Part shown: positions 8,387 to 17,063 of the stretch, piece after piece
Layout: every line of letters begins with the position of its first letter
Position numbering within the stretch: the first letter of the stretch is position 1
NCBI RefSeq assembly: GCF_017837635.1
Contig: NZ_JAGJRS010000021.1
Coordinates: forward strand, 62,001-126,000
DNA: 64,000 nucleotides
Direction of reading: 5' to 3'
Origin: Frateuria flava
GTDB taxonomy: Bacteria > Pseudomonadota > Gammaproteobacteria > Xanthomonadales > Rhodanobacteraceae
The notes under the pieces: model-generated
The model's input: only the letters and a program-made list of their open reading frames with translations
Databases searched by the model: none
What the model was told of the DNA's origin: nothing
Position numbers and translations under genes: made by a program

Positions 8387-9103
8387 ATGGACCCGGCCCA
8401 CATCCTGGTTGTCGACGACGATCTGCGCCTGCGCGACCTGCTGGAGCGCTACCTCGAGCAGCAGGGCCTGCGCGCGTCCGGCGCCGCCAACGCCGCCGGC
8501 ATGCGTCGGGCGCTGGCGGCGCACCACGTCGACCTGATCGTGCTGGACCTGATGCTGCCCGACGCCGACGGACTGGAGCTGTGCCGCGTCCTTCGCGCCG
8601 AAGGCGTGGATACGCCGGTGATCATGCTCACCGCCAAGGGCGATGACGTCGACCGCATCGTCGGCCTGGAGCTGGGCGCGGACGATTACCTGCCCAAGCC
8701 ATGCAACCCGCGCGAGCTGGTCGCGCGCATCCGCGCCGTATTGCGCCGGCGCCCGCGCGAGGCGATCGGCGCGCCGCAGGCCGAGCAGGCGGCGGTGTCG
8801 TTCGGGCGCTTCGTGTTTGATCCGGCCACGCGCCAGCTGCTCGACGGCCCGACGCCGGTGAAGCTCACCAGCGGCGAGTTCGCCGTGCTCGCCGCGCTGG
8901 TGGCCCACCCGTTCCGGACCTTGAGCCGCGAGCGCCTGATCGCGCTGGCGCGCGGGCGCGGCCACGAGGCGTTCGATCGCAGCATCGACGTGATGGTCTC
9001 GCGCCTGCGCCGCTGCCTGGAGGACGATCCGCGCCAGCCGCGCTGGCTGCAGACGGTGTGGGGCGAGGGCTACGTGTTCGTGCCCGACGGCGGCCGTGCA
9101 TGA
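8387..9103 (+). CDS. OmpR-family DNA-binding response regulator
   Basis: A 238-residue regulator. The receiver domain (1-120) shows ILVVDDDLRLRDLL (acidic pocket), the phosphoacceptor Asp in LIVLDLMLPD, Thr in MLTAKG and Lys in YLPKP. The winged-helix OmpR C-terminal domain (about 135-235) ends with DVMVSRLRRCLEDD and TVWGEGYVFV. The sequence is closest in feel to the OmpR/RisA group paired with EnvZ-like kinases. The stop overlaps the kinase start (ATGA), so the pair is translationally coupled. It is divergent from the repetitive secreted protein gene 193 bp away, which could be a target; the signal is unknown. Confidence 0.93.
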   Translation: MDPAHILVVDDDLRLRDLLERYLEQQGLRASGAANAAGMRRALAAHHVDLIVLDLMLPDADGLELCRVLRAEGVDTPVIMLTAKGDDVDRIVGLELGADDYLPKPCNPRELVARIRAVLRRRPREAIGAPQAEQAAVSFGRFVFDPATRQLLDGPTPVKLTSGEFAVLAALVAHPFRTLSRERLIALARGRGHEAFDRSIDVMVSRLRRCLEDDPRQPRWLQTVWGEGYVFVPDGGRA

Positions 9104-10389
9104 GGCGGGCGCCGTCGACCTTCGCCCTCGTGCTGGTACTGGTGGCCGCGGCGCTGCTGCTGGCGCTGGCGCTGTCGGGCGCCTTGCAGCGTCGGTTCGG
9201 GCGGCAGGTTGTCAGCGACAGCTATGGACGCCTGGCACTGGCCACTACGCTGGCCACCGACGAACTGGCCTCGCGCCGGCAGGATCCGGCCGCACGCCAG
9301 GTACTCGGCTCGCTGCGCCTGCTCGGCGTGCACGTGAGAGACGCCCAGCCGCCCGCGCCGAGCGTGCGCCGCATCGCACCGGCGCTGACCGCCGTGGCAC
9401 GCACGGTCGGGACCGGGCTGGGCGATCCCTCGCGCGTGGTCGCCACGCAGACGCCCGATTCGCAGCTGTGGGTGCGCAGCGCGCACGACCCCTCACGCTG
9501 GATCGTCTTGCGCACGCCCAGCTACCGCCCTCGCCTGCTCGATTCCGCACTGCTGCTGAGCGTGCTCGCCGGCCTGATCGCGCTTGCTGCCGCCGGCCTG
9601 GCTGCCCGCCTGCTGACCCGTCCGCTCGAACGCCTCGCCACGCAGGCGCCGGCCCTGCTTGCGGGCGCCCCCACCGATGCCAGCCTCGACGGCAGCCCGC
9701 GCGAGGTGCGCCGCCTGGCCGATGCCATCGGCGATGCCGGCGAGCGCCTGCGTGCCGCCGCGCGCGAGCGCGAACTGATGCTCGCCGGGATCTCGCACGA
9801 CCTGCGCACGCCGCTGGCGCGCCTGCGCCTGGCGTTGGAACTGGGCGACGCCGGCGACCCGGACCGCCGCGCTGCCATGGTCGCCGACCTGGAGGAACTC
9901 GACCGCGCCCTCGAACAGTGCCTGGCCTTCGTGCGTGAAGGCCGCGACGAAGCCGTGCAACCGACCGACCTCGCCACGCTCGCCGGCCAATTGCTTGCCC
10001 TGCGGCTGCACCCGGACGACTGGCAACTGGAAGGCCCGGCCGAACTCGTCGCCCCGGTGCGCGCCACCCTGTTGCGCCGTGCGCTGGGCAACCTGATGGA
10101 CAACGCCGAGCGCTACGGCGCGCCGCCGTTTTCGGTGACGCTTGTCCGCGAGCGAAAAAGCCTGCACCTGCGCGTGGCCGACCACGGCGCAGGCGCACCG
10201 CCCGACCTGCTTGCGCGACTCGGCCAGCCGTTCGTGCGCGGCGATGCGGCCCGTGGCGGCGGCGGCAGCGGCCTGGGCCTTTCCATCGCCGCCCGCGCGG
10301 CCCGTTTGCACGGCGGCGAACTGGCACTGGCCAATCGCCCCGGCGGCGGCTTCGAGGCCATCGTGCGCCTGCCCGCGCCAGCGCGCTGA
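9100..10389 (+). CDS. Sensor histidine kinase (EnvZ-like), membrane-bound
   Basis: A 429-residue kinase with two transmembrane helices (about 8-28 and 148-170) flanking a periplasmic sensor segment of about 120 residues. Next come a HAMP linker (LTRPLERLATQAPALLAGAP), a HisKA domain with phosphoacceptor His233 in AGISHDLRTPLARL, and a HATPase domain with N-box NLMDNAERYGAPP and G-boxes ADHGAGAPPD and GGGSGLGLSI. It autophosphorylates and passes phosphate to the adjacent OmpR-type regulator, whose stop codon overlaps its start at 9100. Upstream in-frame sequence from 9058 is the tail of the regulator gene read out of frame. Confidence 0.93.
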   Translation: MRRAPSTFALVLVLVAAALLLALALSGALQRRFGRQVVSDSYGRLALATTLATDELASRRQDPAARQVLGSLRLLGVHVRDAQPPAPSVRRIAPALTAVARTVGTGLGDPSRVVATQTPDSQLWVRSAHDPSRWIVLRTPSYRPRLLDSALLLSVLAGLIALAAAGLAARLLTRPLERLATQAPALLAGAPTDASLDGSPREVRRLADAIGDAGERLRAAARERELMLAGISHDLRTPLARLRLALELGDAGDPDRRAAMVADLEELDRALEQCLAFVREGRDEAVQPTDLATLAGQLLALRLHPDDWQLEGPAELVAPVRATLLRRALGNLMDNAERYGAPPFSVTLVRERKSLHLRVADHGAGAPPDLLARLGQPFVRGDAARGGGGSGLGLSIAARAARLHGGELALANRPGGGFEAIVRLPAPAR

Positions 10390-10741
10390 TGCGCCCTGCG
10401 CCCTCTGACTGGTCGCGCCGGGGCATGGCTTCGGCACCTCGGAGCAGCGCCCCGCCTCTCCCGGACGCCATTCCCGCGAAAGCGGAAATCCATCACGCAT
10501 TGGCAGGCCGAAGCCGACATGGGTTCCCGCTTTCGCGGGAATGACGCCCGCTGCATCGGGCGGCCCGTTTCGATCCGGTTCGACGCCAATCAGCGGCAAG
10601 GGAAGCCTTTGCCATCATGGCGATACTCGCCGCAAACCCCGGGCCCTAGGAAACATTCCGGGGTCCGCCATTGCCCGCAACGCGTACAATGCGGCCAGCG
10701 GCATCGGCGCGCCGACGCCCGCCAAGCAGGGGGAACCACCT
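10390..10741. repeat. Gene-free gap holding a family D inverted repeat
   Basis: No gene is seen here. The gap holds an inverted repeat: the left arm at about 10469-10491 reads ATTCCCGCGAAAGCGG and the right arm at 10521-10545 reads CCCGCTTTCGCGGGAATGAC. This is a REP-type element often found between genes in Xanthomonadales and Betaproteobacteria. It follows the histidine kinase gene and may act at its transcript end. The downstream 190 bp must hold the promoter of the hybrid kinase, but I cannot place it with confidence. Confidence 0.75.
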
Positions 10742-12940
10742 ATGAATCCCGGGACCGCGGAAGCGCCTCCCAGCTCGCTGCGCGTTATCGCCCAGCGTTT
10801 GCGCGATGGCCGCCTGGCGCGGCTGGTCGCCAGTTATGGCGAATATCACGTCTCGGTACGCCGGGCCTTGCTGCTGGCCCTGACCCTCCTGTGGTGCCTG
10901 TATTGGCAATACCTGGCCGGCCCGTCCCACTCGAAAACCGTGCTGGCCGGCGAGGCCCTGCTACTGCGCCCGTGGGCCGGGCTGTTCTTCGCGCTCAGCC
11001 TGGCCTGGATGGGCGCGGTGCGGATGCGCGTGCTGCGCACCACCGAGCTGGTCGACGGCATCGGCGCGGCGATGAACGTGCTGGGCATCGGCGTGCTGCT
11101 CAGCCTGGCCTGGAACCTGTGCATCTCGATGATCACGCTGCTGCCGCTGGCGACCATCATGGTCGGCACGCGTTTCGGCCGGCGCATGTTCTTCGGCTTC
11201 ATGGCCGGCTCGGTGCTGGTACTGGGCATCGCCGCGCCGCCGCACTATTGGATCGACCGCCCGGCCTTCATCCCGTTCGCGCTGGTGCTGCTGATCGGCC
11301 TGCCGCTGACGGTCTATCGCCTGCTCGGCACCATCTCGGCCATCTCGCAGTCGGCGCTGCGTTCGCGTGACGCGCAGAGCCGCTTCATCGCCACCATGAG
11401 CCACGAGTTGCGCACGCCGCTCAACACCGTGGTGCATGCCGCCTCGCTGATCGATACCGCCACGCTGGAGGCGTCCGACCGCCAGCTGATGCACGCCCTG
11501 CGCGCCAACGCCAGCGCGCTGTTGCAGCGGGTCAACGACGTGCTCGACGTGGCGGCGATCGACGCCGGCCGTCTGCACTTCGCGCGCGAGCCGTTCCTGG
11601 TCGCCAACGTGCTCGGCCAGGTGCGCGACGTGGTCGGCCCGCTCGCGCACCAACGTGGCGTGCGCCTGCGCACCGTGCAGGGCCGCGGCCTGGACGACGC
11701 CATGCTGGGCGATCCGGGCCGCATCGCGCAGGTGCTGATCAACCTGGGCACCAACGCGGTGAAGTTCACGCCGGCCGGCGGCGACGTCGCGATCGAACTT
11801 CGCCTGGCGGACAACGGCCTGATCCAGCCGCGCCTGCTGTGCACCGTCACCGATACCGGCAACGGCGTGCCGGACGAGATGAAGACGCGCATCTTCGAGC
11901 CGTTCTACCAGACCAGCGACGGCCTGGTGCGCCGCCACGACGGCACCGGCCTGGGGCTGCACATCGTGCGCAGCATCTGCCAGCAGATGGGTGGCCGCGT
12001 GGCAGTCGGCGACAATCCCGGCGGCGGCAGCATCTTCACCGCCGCCATGCCACTGGAGCGCGCCGCACCCGAGCAGGCCATCACCGAACCGCTGGACACC
12101 GTCACCGCACTGGACGCCCATCGCGCCCGTGTTCCGGCGCTCACCTGCCTGGTGGTCGACGACAACCGTTCCAGCCGCGATACCCTCGGCCACCTGCTGC
12201 GCCGCGCCGGCCACCGGGTGATCTTCGCCGGCAGCGGCGAGGAAGGCCTGCAGGCGATGGACGGTCCGCACCGCCCGCAACTGGTGCTGCTGGACATGCA
12301 CATGCCCGACCTCTCCGGCCTGGACGTGCTTGCCCGCCATCGCCAGCGCCATCCGCACGACACCATGACCATCGCGGTGCTGAGCGCCGACTCCGACCCG
12401 GAAGCGATCGAGCAGGCCCTCGCCACCGGCGCCAACGCCTACCTCACCAAACCCGTCTCGATCGAACGCCTGCTCGGCTTGCTGCGTCAGGCCGGCAGCA
12501 GCGCACCGGCCGGCGCACCGGCGAGCGTCGCGCCCGTCCCATCCACCGCAGCCTACCCCGCCCCGCGCGCCGCCGAGAGCTCACTCGCCCTGATCTGCCG
12601 TATCGCTACCCCCGAGCAGCGCCGCACTTACCTGCAGAGCTGGCAGAGCGAACTGCAGAACGACAACGACGAACTGCTCGCCGCGTTGCGTGCACACGAC
12701 CGCGGCGCTGTCGCCACGCGTCTGCATCGCATCCAGAACGCGTTCCTGGTCATGGGGCGCAGCGACGGCGCCCGCCTGTGTACACAGCTGCGCGAGGCGA
12801 TGCGCCAGGATCGCGGCATCGCACCGGCACTGGGCGCGCTGCAAGCCGAACTGCAGGCCACCGCCAGGATGTTGCGCGAGCGGCTGGCCGATGCCGGGCC
12901 CGGCCGGCTGCATGCCACCGCCACGGTCCAGTCGGGCTAA
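10742..12940 (+). CDS. RpfC-like hybrid sensor kinase (5 TM - HisKA - HATPase - REC - Hpt)
   Basis: A 732-residue protein with the architecture and spacing of RpfC, the Xanthomonas sensor for the DSF fatty-acid signal (about 726 residues). About five membrane helices lie within residues 40-195, joined by very short loops. HisKA carries His221 in MSHELRTPLNTVVHA. The HATPase shows TNAVKFTPAGGD, DTGNGVPDEMK and GTGLGLHIV. A receiver follows with VVDDNRSSRDTLG, phosphoacceptor Asp518 in LLDMHMPD and Lys in YLTKPVS. A C-terminal Hpt-like helical domain has His662. The usual Hpt signature HxxKG reads HRIQN here, so the last relay step may be weak or altered. No rpfF or rpfG is nearby. The start at 10742 follows AGGGGGAACC. 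Confidence 0.88.
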   Translation: MNPGTAEAPPSSLRVIAQRLRDGRLARLVASYGEYHVSVRRALLLALTLLWCLYWQYLAGPSHSKTVLAGEALLLRPWAGLFFALSLAWMGAVRMRVLRTTELVDGIGAAMNVLGIGVLLSLAWNLCISMITLLPLATIMVGTRFGRRMFFGFMAGSVLVLGIAAPPHYWIDRPAFIPFALVLLIGLPLTVYRLLGTISAISQSALRSRDAQSRFIATMSHELRTPLNTVVHAASLIDTATLEASDRQLMHALRANASALLQRVNDVLDVAAIDAGRLHFAREPFLVANVLGQVRDVVGPLAHQRGVRLRTVQGRGLDDAMLGDPGRIAQVLINLGTNAVKFTPAGGDVAIELRLADNGLIQPRLLCTVTDTGNGVPDEMKTRIFEPFYQTSDGLVRRHDGTGLGLHIVRSICQQMGGRVAVGDNPGGGSIFTAAMPLERAAPEQAITEPLDTVTALDAHRARVPALTCLVVDDNRSSRDTLGHLLRRAGHRVIFAGSGEEGLQAMDGPHRPQLVLLDMHMPDLSGLDVLARHRQRHPHDTMTIAVLSADSDPEAIEQALATGANAYLTKPVSIERLLGLLRQAGSSAPAGAPASVAPVPSTAAYPAPRAAESSLALICRIATPEQRRTYLQSWQSELQNDNDELLAALRAHDRGAVATRLHRIQNAFLVMGRSDGARLCTQLREAMRQDRGIAPALGALQAELQATARMLRERLADAGPGRLHATATVQSG

Positions 12941-12997
12941 GGCGGGCACTCACGCGGGGCGCCCTACGCGCGATGTCGCGGCCCGCGGCCCTGGATT

Positions 12998-15900
12998 TCA
13001 GCGCAACAGCAACGCCTCCAGGCTGGCCGCCAGGTCCGCCTTGCGGAACGGCTTGGTCAGCCGCGCCAGCTCGGGCGCCACATCGGCCACGTCGGTATAG
13101 CCGGAGATCACCAGCACCGGCAGAGCGGGCAACAGCGCCCGCAACTCATGTGCCAGCTCGGTCCCGCTGGTGCCGGGCATCAGGTGATCGGTGACCAGCA
13201 GGTCGGGACGCAGGCCGGCGTGGACGCTACGCAGGGCTTCCTCGGCGGAACCGGCCTGGACCACGGTGTAGCCGAGTTCGGCCAGCATCGCTGCAGTGCT
13301 GGCCCGTACCAGGTCCTCGTCGTCGACCAGCAGCGCCGTGTCGCTGGTCGACACGGGCTCCGCGGTCTCAGGCATGGCCTGCGACACGCCCGGCGGTTCA
13401 CTGCTGATCGGCAACAACATCTGGACCTTGGTGCCCAGCCCGGGCGTGCTTTGCAGCAGCAGCGCGCCACCCAACTGGGAGGCCAGGCCATGTGCCATCG
13501 ACAGGCCCAGGCCAGTGCCCTTGCCGAGCCCCTTGGTGGAGAAGAACGGCTCGATCGCGCGGGTCATCGTGGCCTCGTCCATGCCGGTGCCGGTGTCGGC
13601 CACCGACAGGCAGACGTAGGTAGCCAGCGGCAGGCGGGAGCGATGGCCCGGACCGATCTCCACGACGCTGGCGGCAAGCCGCAACGTGCCGCCTTCGGGC
13701 ATCGCATCGCGTGCGTTGACGGCGAGGTTCAACAACGCCATTTCCAGCTGGTTGGGATCGGCGCGCGCAGCCGGCAGCGGTTCGTCCACTTGTACGGCGA
13801 CATGGATCTGCGGTCCCAGCGTGCTGGCGATCAGGTCGGCCATGCCATGCAGCAGCTTGCCGATGTCGACCGCACAGGCCTTGAGTGGCTGGCGGCGGGC
13901 GAAGGCGAGCAGACGCTGCACCAGCATGCGGGCGCGCTCGGCGGACTTCAGCGCGCCGTCGATGAGGCGCTGTTCTCGCGGGCCACCGAGGCCGCGCTGC
14001 TGCAGCATGTCCAGCCCACCCAGGATGGGCGTGAGCAGGTTGTTGAAGTCGTGGGCGACGCCGCCGGTAAGCTGGCCCATCGCCTCGAGCTTCTGGCTTT
14101 GCCGCAGCGCTTCCTCGGCTTGCCGGCGCTCGGTCGTCTCCACCGCCTCAGGCATGATCCCGGTGACGACGCCGTTGGCATCGACCAGCGGCCGCATGGA
14201 GAAATCGAACCAGCGCCAGCCGTCGGCCAGATTCAGTCGCGCCTCACGACGGAGCCGATGCCCTTGCGCCGCAAGCGCGACCCATTCGCGCACCACCTCG
14301 GGCATGCCGGGCGTGCCGGTGAACCACGCGGTCTCCCACAGCGGCCGCCCAAGCACCTGCTCGCGCCGACAACCGATCGCCAACAACGCGGTGCGGTTGG
14401 CATCCATCACGATCCCCTCGGGCGACACCAGCCCCTGCAGCACATAGCTGGTCTCGAACGCCCCTCGCATGCGTGCCTGGTTGACGCGTAGCTCGTTCGT
14501 GCGTTCAGCGACCTGGTACTCGAGCGTGTCGTTGAGATCGCGCAAGGCCAGCTCCGCGCGCTTGCGCTCGGAGTCGTCCAGGAAGACGGCGGTCAGCTCG
14601 CTCGGACGGCCGTCGGCATCCCGGCTGAGCCGACCGCGGCCGTACAGCCAGCGGATCCGCCCATCAGGCAGCACGATGCGCTGTTCGGACTGGTAATACT
14701 CCTCGCCGCTGACCAGGAAAGCCTCGCGCTCGGCGATCAGCCGATCGAAATCGTCGGGATGACACTGCTCGCGAAAATCGTCCGCGGTCAGCTGCGTGGA
14801 GGGCGGGTGGCCCATCAACTGCGCGAATGCCGGCGAGTGGCTGACGATCGCCAGCGGTTTCACTCGCAGGGTGACTTCGGCCAACCGGCCGGCATCCATC
14901 GCCAGACGCAGCCGCTGCGCACTGGCACGCAGCGCGTCTTCGGCGGCCTTGCGTTCGGTGACGTCGCGCAACAGCACCTCGGTGGCAGGTTGCCCCTCCC
15001 AGGTGACCAGGCTGGCACTGCCCTCGACCGGCACCCGGGTGCCGTCGGCGCGCACCAGCACCAGCGTGGCTCGTTCGAGCCGCTGGCCGGACAGGATGCG
15101 GTCCATGTTCTGGAGCACCACCGGGCGGGCCTCCGGTTCGCAGAAGTCCAGCGGCGAGCGGCCGATCAGCTGCTGCGGACTGTCCATGCCATGCAACCGG
15201 GCGGCCGCCGCGTTGGCCCAGGCAAAGACATGGTTGCGGGTGATCAGGATCGCGTCGGGACTGAGCTCGGCGACCACGCGGAAGCGTGCGTCGCTTTCGC
15301 GCAGGGCACGCTCGGCGATCGCCCGCTGCACGGCATTCCAGGAACGCACGGCGGTGGCCTCGACCAGCGCGATCTCCGCTGACGACCAGTGTCGCGGCTG
15401 CCGCGCATTGACGTACAGCGACGCCTGCAATCGCCCGTCACGCACCAGCGGCACCGAGATGAAGGCGCGCGCGTCGATCGCGGCCCAGGTGGCCTGCTGC
15501 TGGGCCGAATCGCTGGCAATGTCATCGACGATCTCGGTGGCGCCACCACGCTGCCGCGCCACACTGGCGGCGCCGAAATCCTCCAGATGGAACGTGCCCA
15601 GAAGCGGCGCGACGCCGTCGGCGTAACAGGACTCGCAGACGATCGTCCGATCGTCGTCCTGCACCTCGCTGTAGCCGGCTCGTGAGGCGCCCAGCTGGCG
15701 GCCCAGCACGTCAACCGTCGCGTCCATGATCGCGCGCGGTTCGGCCAGCCCGCGCAGGGCCTCCTCCAGCCTCAGCAGAATGGCGTTGTGGCGTTCGGAG
15801 ACCACTCGTCCGGTAGTTTCCAGTGCCACGCAGAGCACGCCTGCCGGGCGCCCCATTTCGTCGTACACCGGCGAGTAATCGACGTGGAAAAGCGCCTGCC

Positions 15901-16321
15901 GCGGGGGCCCACCGCGCGCAAGCGTCATCTCCATGTCGCGGTAGCTCAACGTCCCACCCGCCAGCACAGTGGCCTGCACACGAGCGTTGAGCTCGGCAGC
16001 CTCGGGCCAGACATCGAACGTACTCGCGCCGAGCGCCGCCGGGTGCCGGCTGCCGGCCAGCGCCGCGTAACCGTCGTTATAGAGCAGAATTCCCTGCTCG
16101 CCCCAGGACAACGCCATCGGCGAGGGCGCGCGCAACACGATGCCCAGCGCCACCCGCAGACTCGACGGCCAGCTCTCCAGTGGCCCCAGCGGCGACTGCG
16201 ACCAGTCGCGCGCAGCGATCAGCGCACCGGTCTCACCGGCACCTGCCAGCTCGGCTGCAAGGGTTGCACAAGAATGTGGCTCGGGCACGCGCAGGCCTCC
16301 TGTCTGCCCGCCCGGTGGCAT
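12998..16321 (-). CDS. Soluble multi-PAS/GAF hybrid histidine kinase with C-terminal receiver
   Basis: About 1107 residues, without clear membrane helices. Domains in order: an N-terminal PAS-like region (after GALIAARDWSQSPLGPLESW), a GAF domain (about 190-340, EALRGLAEPRAIMDATVDVL), three PAS/PAC modules (RFRVVAELSPDAILITRNHV; a second with WLYGRGRLSRDADGRP; a third with DANRTALLAIGCRREQ), and a coiled-coil linker. The HisKA H-box is GQLTGGVAHDFNNLLTP, the HATPase ends GTGLGLSMAHGLA, and the C-terminal receiver shows LLVDDEDLVRAS, LLVTDHLMPG and LTKPF. It has no Hpt or output domain, so phosphate may be passed to or drained from another protein. The open frame continues to ATG 16387; neither start has a convincing Shine-Dalgarno. 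It converges with the RpfC-like gene. Confidence 0.87.
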   Translation of the reverse strand: MPPGGQTGGLRVPEPHSCATLAAELAGAGETGALIAARDWSQSPLGPLESWPSSLRVALGIVLRAPSPMALSWGEQGILLYNDGYAALAGSRHPAALGASTFDVWPEAAELNARVQATVLAGGTLSYRDMEMTLARGGPPRQALFHVDYSPVYDEMGRPAGVLCVALETTGRVVSERHNAILLRLEEALRGLAEPRAIMDATVDVLGRQLGASRAGYSEVQDDDRTIVCESCYADGVAPLLGTFHLEDFGAASVARQRGGATEIVDDIASDSAQQQATWAAIDARAFISVPLVRDGRLQASLYVNARQPRHWSSAEIALVEATAVRSWNAVQRAIAERALRESDARFRVVAELSPDAILITRNHVFAWANAAAARLHGMDSPQQLIGRSPLDFCEPEARPVVLQNMDRILSGQRLERATLVLVRADGTRVPVEGSASLVTWEGQPATEVLLRDVTERKAAEDALRASAQRLRLAMDAGRLAEVTLRVKPLAIVSHSPAFAQLMGHPPSTQLTADDFREQCHPDDFDRLIAEREAFLVSGEEYYQSEQRIVLPDGRIRWLYGRGRLSRDADGRPSELTAVFLDDSERKRAELALRDLNDTLEYQVAERTNELRVNQARMRGAFETSYVLQGLVSPEGIVMDANRTALLAIGCRREQVLGRPLWETAWFTGTPGMPEVVREWVALAAQGHRLRREARLNLADGWRWFDFSMRPLVDANGVVTGIMPEAVETTERRQAEEALRQSQKLEAMGQLTGGVAHDFNNLLTPILGGLDMLQQRGLGGPREQRLIDGALKSAERARMLVQRLLAFARRQPLKACAVDIGKLLHGMADLIASTLGPQIHVAVQVDEPLPAARADPNQLEMALLNLAVNARDAMPEGGTLRLAASVVEIGPGHRSRLPLATYVCLSVADTGTGMDEATMTRAIEPFFSTKGLGKGTGLGLSMAHGLASQLGGALLLQSTPGLGTKVQMLLPISSEPPGVSQAMPETAEPVSTSDTALLVDDEDLVRASTAAMLAELGYTVVQAGSAEEALRSVHAGLRPDLLVTDHLMPGTSGTELAHELRALLPALPVLVISGYTDVADVAPELARLTKPFRKADLAASLEALLLR

Positions 16322-16701
16322 CGGCACGTCGGCACCCCAAGTTCCGGTCCGGCGCGACACAGATGGCCGCGGGCGCACCACCAGCATGGGACGCCGAACG
16401 TGCGTGCGCCGTTCACGCGCGGAGGCGTGAAAAACACAGGTGCGCGAGATTCGCCGGCAACGTGTCCTCTGCGGCTACCGGTCCAGCCCCCGCCAAACCG
16501 GCCAGGGCGCTCTTGCCGGTGACGTGGCTACCAACGGCGGCCTCCGCCTTTACCAGGATGGGCCGAAGTAATCGAGGACAAGCGGACGACGCGCAGCGGG
16601 TGCGATCAGGCGTCGGGCTTCGCTATCGAGGCGCCGCCGTCGTGGCCGCTGGCGATACGAATCGATTTCGCTGGCGCAAAGGTGTGTCGACGCAGGGAAA
16701 A
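16322..16701. other. Gene-free gap upstream of the PAS hybrid kinase
   Basis: I see no supportable gene here. If the kinase starts at ATG 16387, its first 66 bases are coding. The rest presumably holds the kinase promoter and the 3' processing region of the tRNA gene. I find no repeat element or clear terminator in it. Confidence 0.5.
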
Positions 16702-16778
16702 TGGCGCGCCCGGAGGGATTCGAACCCCCGACCAATGGCTTCGGAAGCCACTACTCTATCCGGCTGAGCTACGGGCGC
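16702..16778 (-). tRNA. tRNA-Arg (anticodon CCG)
   Basis: A 77-nt cloverleaf on the minus strand. The acceptor stem GCGCCCG pairs with CGGGCGC, followed by discriminator G and an encoded CCA (16702-16704). The D-arm is GCTCAGCCGGATAGAGT. The anticodon loop TTCCGAA gives anticodon CCG, which reads CGG arginine codons, common in this GC-rich genome. The T-arm loop is TTCGAAT, closed by GGGGG/CCCTC-type pairing. There is no integrase or duplicated 3' end nearby, so the gene does not look like an occupied attachment site. Confidence 0.97.
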
Positions 16779-16938
16779 GTGGTGTTTGCGAGGCCGCGCG
16801 GGATCAGGTGGATCCTCGGCGGACGGGCAGTATAGCGGAGTTGGGTGGGGAGGTTCATGGGGGGCCTCTTCCGTCGGGAGAGGAGCCCGAAGGGTGGGTT
16901 GGGTTCGGGCGAGGCGCGACATGTGCGCGCTGGCCGGA

Positions 16939-17051
16939 CCCTCACCCCCACCCCTCTCCCGGAGGGAGAGGGGCTTTTGGTTTCTGGCATGGGTGAGGCC
17001 TGGGGCAAGCCTTGGCCCCTCACCCCAACCCTCTCCCCGGAGGGGAGAGGG
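16939..17051. repeat. Family A intergenic repeats, two direct copies
   Basis: Two copies in the same orientation, 16939-16973 and about 17016-17051, each with CCCTCACCCC followed by the CCTCTCCC/GGGAGAGG palindrome. They lie between the tRNA gene and the 3' end of the first M61 peptidase gene, 13 bp beyond its stop. Confidence 0.85.
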
Positions 17052-17063
17052 AGCTGGCAGGCG

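Noticed and set aside
6379-8646. A 755-codon plus-strand frame spanning the hydrolase and the repetitive secreted protein
   Set aside because: It crosses two genes and a divergent promoter region and has no recognisable domain.
16702-16778. The tRNA-Arg gene as an occupied integration site
   Set aside because: No integrase, no duplicated tRNA 3' end and ordinary chromosomal genes on both sides.
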